A DNA stretch of 64,000 nt from Cytophagales bacterium. Lineage in GTDB: Bacteria > Bacteroidota > Bacteroidia > Cytophagales > Cyclobacteriaceae. The stretch is taken from contig JAKSDQ010000153.1 in NCBI GenBank assembly GCA_022360015.1, forward strand, positions 124,001 to 188,000. Direction: 5' to 3'. A program made the position numbers and the translations under genes. Below, piece by piece: positions 59,857 to 64,000 of this stretch. Position 1 is the first letter of the stretch, and every line of letters begins with the position of its first letter. The notes under the pieces were generated by a model. The model was not told the origin of the DNA. It worked only from the letters and a program-made list of their open reading frames with translations, and searched no databases.

Positions 59857-61170
59857 CTATATATGATGATGCATACTTTCTTCCATCATTGGATGATTTC
59901 TGGCAACCAGCGGTGTTTTTGCCAATTGGGTGAACAAGACATAGGTAAAAGCGCTGGCAAAAACCAGAAGCATTCCCAGCTCAAGAAAGCCGAACCCACC
60001 GTTCTCTTTCATAACCCCTGGTGTAACCATCAGGTAAAAATCAAGCCAATGACCGAAAATGATAATAATGCAAACCAATTTCAGAAATATCGCATGGCGC
60101 TTTGCATCTCTCGTCATTAATAACAAAAAGGGCAGGACGAAGTTTAGTATTAAATTCACATAAAATATCGGCTTGTAATGGTCACTGGTAAGCCTTTCTA
60201 CAAAGTATACAGACTCTTCGGGAATATTGGCATAATAGATCAACAAAAACTGTGAAAACCAGATATAGGTCCAGAAAATGCTGAAAGCCCAAATAAATTT
60301 GCCCATATCATGTAAATGATTGGAATTGACCATTTTAAGGTATCCGCGGTCTTTCAAAAACAAGATAAGCAAGGTGATTGAAGCCAATCCGGCAACCCAC
60401 CAACTGGCAAATACATACCAACCAAACATTGTACTGAACCAGTGTGTATCAATAGACATTACCCAATCCCAGGCTGCCATAGAGGAAGAAACTGCAAAGA
60501 TGACAATAAAAATAGCAGATAGTTTCACCATTTTTCTCCAGTACTGATCACCCCCGTGAATATCTTCCAGCAGGGACTGTTTTCTTATGGCCAGAAACAT
60601 TAAAAACCACACCGCAAAAAACACAATCATTCTTCCCAGGAAAAATGGCAGGCTCAGGTACCAGGTTTTTCCCGCGATGATAGGATCATAATCAGGGTTA
60701 GGTGAGCCATCTTCCAGGAACTCGTTATAGAGATAGTCATGGGTCCAGTGGAAAATATCATGTCCTGCCCAAAAGAACAGTATTAACATCAACCCTCCTG
60801 CAACCGGTAGCCAATAGCCATAAGGTTCGGCGACCCTTTTAATCGAGGCCGACCAACCTGCCTGCGCCACATATTGAATGGCTACAAAGAAAACACCAAT
60901 TAACGCCAGACCGGCAAAAAATACGTTGTTGATCCATAAATTGGCTTTCACACGTGTTAACCAAACGGCACCATGTCCACCATGATCTCCACCGGCTTCT
61001 GCATGACCTGCGGCCTCGACTGCATGTTCGGCAGCATGTTCCTCTCCGTGGTGTCCTCCGGTATTGATCAGGATGATGCCCAGGACAACGGCAACGATCC
61101 CAACGATAAGAAAGATGATTGTTTTCTTTTTAAGATCTCCGGTAAATTCAAATTTTTCGTCTGTCATCAT
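59857..61170 (-). CDS. actF: Alternative complex III subunit ActF (integral membrane)
   Basis: A protein of about 437 residues with about ten membrane spans of the NrfD-like ActF group, a part of the quinol:electron-acceptor oxidoreductase. The start is ATG 61170 (MMTDEKFEFTGDLKKKTIIF) rather than an upstream TTG at 61200. After the first span comes a long His/Glu/Ala-rich loop (residues about 45-80: HHGEEHAAEHAVEAAGHAE...). Conserved patterns: FWAGHDIFHWTHDYLYNE, FLAIRKQSLLEDIHGG, IDTHWFSTMFGWYVFAS and FWTYIWFSQFLLIYYANIPE. It follows actE and precedes coxB, fusing complex III and complex IV genes in one transcript. Confidence 0.92.
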   Translation of the reverse strand: MMTDEKFEFTGDLKKKTIIFLIVGIVAVVLGIILINTGGHHGEEHAAEHAVEAAGHAEAGGDHGGHGAVWLTRVKANLWINNVFFAGLALIGVFFVAIQYVAQAGWSASIKRVAEPYGYWLPVAGGLMLILFFWAGHDIFHWTHDYLYNEFLEDGSPNPDYDPIIAGKTWYLSLPFFLGRMIVFFAVWFLMFLAIRKQSLLEDIHGGDQYWRKMVKLSAIFIVIFAVSSSMAAWDWVMSIDTHWFSTMFGWYVFASWWVAGLASITLLILFLKDRGYLKMVNSNHLHDMGKFIWAFSIFWTYIWFSQFLLIYYANIPEESVYFVERLTSDHYKPIFYVNLILNFVLPFLLLMTRDAKRHAIFLKLVCIIIIFGHWLDFYLMVTPGVMKENGGFGFLELGMLLVFASAFTYVLFTQLAKTPLVARNHPMMEESMHHHI

Positions 61171-61217
61171 GTTTATTTTTGACGGCCTGAAAGGCCCCAA
61201 GTGAAATCTCTTAAAAG

Positions 61218-61865
61218 TTACTGATTTTGCAGTTGCTGAACATATCTTACTACCTTCCAGCGTTCTTCAATACTCAATTGCGATCCATGCGCTCCCATCC
61301 GTCTTATACCATGTGTAATAACATGAAATATATGTCCTTCACTGTAATCCTTTACCGGCCTGGATGAATACGATGGCACACCCTGATATACCTTCCCAAC
61401 TTTACCGTCCCCTTTTCCGTTGGCTCCATGGCATGGACCACAAAATTTAGTGTATAAAACCTGGCCTTCCCCGATGATAGCCTGGGTGGAGTCCAGTGGA
61501 TTTTTCAAATTAGCCGCAGCCCAGGCAATGCTGTCTTTAGGAATACGATAGGGCAGGTAACCTTTCTCACTTCTTCTCACTGTATTGGGAACAGGCTCTC
61601 TCATATTCATACTGTCCGGGTTGATAGGGTTAGAGCTGAAATACTCTCCCTGTCCGTCATCGAGAGAACTGACCCAGTTACCTGCATCCACGTCTTTAAT
61701 TTGCTTCAGCGGTTCATAGGGAACTGCATGGTACATATTTGGGGCGTATTCCTTTCCGGGGTCATCAACACCGGCACCGCAGGATGTTAACAGGGCTACT
61801 CCCACAAAACCTATATAAAACCGCAACTTACTATATATAAACATGCTTGTTATTTTTAAGCTCAT
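61218..61865 (-). CDS. actE: Alternative complex III mono-heme cytochrome c subunit ActE
   Basis: A 215-residue lipoprotein: signal FYIGFVGVALLTSC with lipobox Cys (an alternative ATG at 61844 starts closer to the signal), then a spacer and a class I cytochrome c domain with the heme-binding KFCGPCHGANGKGDG and the later axial Met region THGIRRMGAH. It accepts electrons from the multi-heme/iron-sulfur part and passes them to the oxidase. The upstream actD gene stops directly before its start. Confidence 0.93.
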   Translation of the reverse strand: MSLKITSMFIYSKLRFYIGFVGVALLTSCGAGVDDPGKEYAPNMYHAVPYEPLKQIKDVDAGNWVSSLDDGQGEYFSSNPINPDSMNMREPVPNTVRRSEKGYLPYRIPKDSIAWAAANLKNPLDSTQAIIGEGQVLYTKFCGPCHGANGKGDGKVGKVYQGVPSYSSRPVKDYSEGHIFHVITHGIRRMGAHGSQLSIEERWKVVRYVQQLQNQ

Positions 61866-62393
61866 TCAATCAAAATTCCTGGTATTCACCTCCGAGGCAC
61901 CTGACTGATTCAGGATTGATGAAATTTCTTCCCGGGATAGGTAGTTATTGGCCAGATCGATGGCCATTACGTGTTTATCATCTGTGCTTCTTATGTCAAA
62001 AATCTTAGGCTTTCCATAAGGTTTCAGATTGCTGACTACAAAAAAAGTCCCAACCATACCAAAGGCTGACAATAGCACTGTCATTTCAAAAGTAACCGGG
62101 ATAAAAGTGGGTAAGGGGGTGTAATTCTTTCCCCCGATGTTCATAGGCCAGTCAATTCCCATCATGTAAAACATCATGGTAAGGGCCAGGGTGGTACCGG
62201 TTAAGCCGAATAGAAAAGCGGCAATCGGTAATCTCGATCTTCTGTAACCCAAAACGTCTTCCAGTCCATGGATGGGATAAGGCGTAAACACTTCATGAAT
62301 TTTGATGCCACTTTGCCTAACCTGTTTTATGGCATTTACGAGGGTATTCTCGTCCTCGTAAATGCCAACCAAATAGTTTTTTCCGGTTTCCAT
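61866..62393 (-). CDS. actD: Alternative complex III subunit ActD (DUF3341)
   Basis: A 175-residue membrane subunit of the DUF3341 family: cytosolic domain YLVGIYEDENTLVNAIKQVR, EVFTPYPIHGLEDVLGYRRS, then two spans (AAFLFGLTGTTLALTMMFYM, TFEMTVLLSAFGMVGTFFVV) and a cytosolic tail. It contacts ActC and ActF in known structures and may help proton or quinone routes. It lies 18 bp after actC. Confidence 0.93.
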   Translation of the reverse strand: METGKNYLVGIYEDENTLVNAIKQVRQSGIKIHEVFTPYPIHGLEDVLGYRRSRLPIAAFLFGLTGTTLALTMMFYMMGIDWPMNIGGKNYTPLPTFIPVTFEMTVLLSAFGMVGTFFVVSNLKPYGKPKIFDIRSTDDKHVMAIDLANNYLSREEISSILNQSGASEVNTRNFD

Positions 62394-62411
62394 TTGTTTG
62401 TTTTCTAAATC

Positions 62412-63809
62412 TTAAATTTCTTGCTTTTCTCTTATTTCTTCCTTTTTCTCTATTTTGAGAGCATCTGATTTTAATATAGATTTCACCTCCGCCATGTTTA
62501 TCACCGGGAAGAACTTTGCAAACAGAAAAAAAGCCGTAAAGAATAGTCCAAATGTGAACGTGTATACGCCAATATCATAAAATGTGGGGGTAAACATAGC
62601 CCAACTGGACGGAATAAAATCTCTATGTAACGAAGTGACTATGATAACAAACCTTTCAAACCACATGCCGATATTTACCACGATTGAAAGAATAAAGGTA
62701 GCGGCCAGGTTGGTTCTGATCTTTTTGATCCAGAATAGCTGAGGTGAGATTACATTACATGTCATCATTGACCAGTATGCCCACCAGTAAGGGCCTGTCA
62801 TACGATTGATGAAAGCATATTCTTCATACGTTACGCCGGAGTAAAAAGCAATGACAAACTCAGTAATATAGGCTATACCCACAATAGAGCCAGTGACCAT
62901 GATGATAATATTCATGAGCTCTATATGGTTAATCGTAATATAATGTTCCAGCTTATAAACCTTTCTGGTTACCAAAAGTAATGTTTGTACCATGGCAAAA
63001 CCAGAGAATATCGCTCCTGCCACAAAGTAGGGCGGGAATATGGTTGTATGCCAGCCTGGAATCACTGAAGTGGCAAAATCAAAAGAAACGATGGTATGAA
63101 CCGACAGTACCAGCGGCGTAGCCAATCCTGCAAGGATCAGCGCCACAGACTCATATCTCATCCAGGTTTTGGCTGCACCGTCCCAGCCAAAGCTAAGGGC
63201 TCCGTAAATAGCCTTTGATATTTTATTTTTTGCACGGTCCCTGATGGTGGCAAAATCGGGGATCAGACCAATATACCAGAATACGAGGGATACTGAAAAG
63301 TAAGTACTGATGGCAAATACATCCCACAACAATGGGGAGTTAAAATTCACCCACAACGATCCGAAAGTATTCGGAAGCGGAAGAGCCCAATAAAAGCCTA
63401 CCCATAATCTTCCCATGTGTACCAAGGGGAATTGTGCGGCACAAATTACAGCAAATATCGTCATGGCCTCTGCCGCGCGGTTGATAGACATTCGCCATTT
63501 CTGTCTGAATAGTAACAAGATAGCAGATATCAAGGTGCCGGCGTGACCAATACCTACCCACCAGACGAAATTTGTAATATCCCATGCCCAGCCAACGGTC
63601 TTATTCAGCCCCCACTTACCAATGCCTTCCCATAAGGTAACCAATAAGGCATACGTTCCTACAGCGAGTAGGCCGAGGGAGATGGCTACGGCTGTTAACC
63701 ACAATTGTGTAGGTTTTCCTTCTACCTGACGGCAAATATCTTCAGTAACATCATGGGCTGTTTTCCCACCGGTTATCAAAGGTTTACGAACTGATGCAGT
63801 TACGCTCAT
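62412..63809 (-). CDS. actC: Alternative complex III subunit ActC (NrfD family, quinone-binding)
   Basis: A 465-residue polytopic protein of the NrfD/PsrC family with about ten spans. Landmarks: [82 protein letters not shown] and [20 protein letters not shown]. It forms the quinol-binding membrane unit of alternative complex III. It follows the end of actB with a 33-bp gap and leads into actD. Confidence 0.95.
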   Translation of the reverse strand: MSVTASVRKPLITGGKTAHDVTEDICRQVEGKPTQLWLTAVAISLGLLAVGTYALLVTLWEGIGKWGLNKTVGWAWDITNFVWWVGIGHAGTLISAILLLFRQKWRMSINRAAEAMTIFAVICAAQFPLVHMGRLWVGFYWALPLPNTFGSLWVNFNSPLLWDVFAISTYFSVSLVFWYIGLIPDFATIRDRAKNKISKAIYGALSFGWDGAAKTWMRYESVALILAGLATPLVLSVHTIVSFDFATSVIPGWHTTIFPPYFVAGAIFSGFAMVQTLLLVTRKVYKLEHYITINHIELMNIIIMVTGSIVGIAYITEFVIAFYSGVTYEEYAFINRMTGPYWWAYWSMMTCNVISPQLFWIKKIRTNLAATFILSIVVNIGMWFERFVIIVTSLHRDFIPSSWAMFTPTFYDIGVYTFTFGLFFTAFFLFAKFFPVINMAEVKSILKSDALKIEKKEEIREKQEI

Positions 63810-63842
63810 ATAATTCTTAGTTTGTACTTGTATTACTTTTTA

Positions 63843-64000
63843 TTAAGCTTCTTCTCCCTCCGAGCTCTTATTTCTGATTTTGGTCAAATAAAAGACATTA
63901 GGATTAACATTCAATTCTTCAAGCACGTGATAGGCCCTCGGTTCACCGACCTCTACATTTGTTTTATCTTTGGCTTTAATTTTTAGTGCTTTGGATATTT
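63843..64000 (-). CDS. actB: Alternative complex III iron-sulfur subunit ActB, C-terminal end
   Basis: The last about 52 codons before a TAA at 63843-63845 read VEVGEPRAYHVLEELNVNP and NVFYLTKIRNKS, which is the conserved C-terminus of the large molybdopterin-like/Fe-S subunit ActB. The rest, with the iron-sulfur clusters, lies beyond the right edge of the window. actC follows at 33 bp. Confidence 0.85.
   Translation of the reverse strand, partial: ISKALKIKAKDKTNVEVGEPRAYHVLEELNVNPNVFYLTKIRNKSSEGEEA

Noticed and set aside
1-64000. CRISPR array, tRNA/rRNA genes, prophage or intact transposase
   Set aside because: None seen: no regularly spaced direct repeats, no tRNA T-loop/cloverleaf pattern noticed, and no integrase or transposase motifs in the reading frames.

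Overview
The window comes from a member of the Bacteroidota, most likely the order Cytophagales. The evidence is: promoter -7 elements of the TAnnTTTG type instead of TATAAT; an exported BNR-repeat protein with a C-terminal type IX secretion sorting domain; the long 'Bacteroidetes/plant' form of IspG; an ECF sigma/FecR pair; and an alternative complex III (Act) locus continuous with a caa3-type oxidase locus. Coding density is ordinary. Several intergenic stretches hold decayed genes, dispersed short repeats and strand-asymmetric G-rich tracts. No tRNA, rRNA, CRISPR array, intact insertion sequence or prophage is visible.

Layout. 1-5.4 kb (minus strand): envelope polysaccharide genes, namely a nucleotide-sugar dehydrogenase cut by the window edge, a Wzc-like tyrosine kinase, a Wza-like export lipoprotein and kdsA. 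5.7-13.2 kb (plus): a penicillin-acylase-family hydrolase, small membrane and secreted proteins, a Nudix hydrolase and the large T9SS cargo protein. 13.2-19.6 kb: a repeat-rich, gene-poor stretch with a decayed secreted-protein gene, a sorbosone-dehydrogenase-like lipoprotein, a CBS protein, DoxX and a membrane histidine kinase. 19.6-25.2 kb: an ECF sigma/anti-sigma/bactofilin/beta-barrel cluster, a DUF2441-like protein, a response regulator without its phosphoacceptor Asp and a 5'-truncated TonB receptor. 25.5-31.3 kb: sugar porter, FtsX-type permease, GNAT, LspA and a cold-shock protein with a clear terminator. 31.5-36.8 kb: an orphan multidomain methyltransferase, a G-quadruplex-prone C-rich tract, a cytosolic substrate-binding-like protein, a PH-domain protein, an FtsX gene fragment and an aldehyde dehydrogenase. 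36.9-41.9 kb: SGNH hydrolase, YjbR, small membrane protein, IspG, RidA, SDR and a free-standing 35-residue membrane-protein gene. 42-43.6 kb: MlaE/MlaF lipid transport genes. 43.7-50.9 kb: a giant multi-membrane-span histidine kinase translationally coupled to an 1155-residue outer-membrane beta-barrel. 51-64 kb: the respiratory locus.

The respiratory locus is read from right to left: actB (end only), actC, actD, actE, actF, coxB, coxA, ctaA, ctaB, two subunit III genes, subunit IV, then a strong terminator, then a degenerate SCO protein, DUF420, a small Cys-containing membrane protein and DUF983. It encodes quinol oxidation by alternative complex III, electron transfer to the CuA-containing oxidase, and heme A synthesis and assembly.

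The leads I consider most worth following are the kinase/beta-barrel operon at 43.7-50.9 kb, the self-contained small-protein unit at 41.7-41.9 kb, the sigma/FecR/bactofilin cluster with an atypical FecR C-terminus, and the G-quadruplex-prone tract at 33.5-33.8 kb. I do not see an unmistakable new defence or mobile system.
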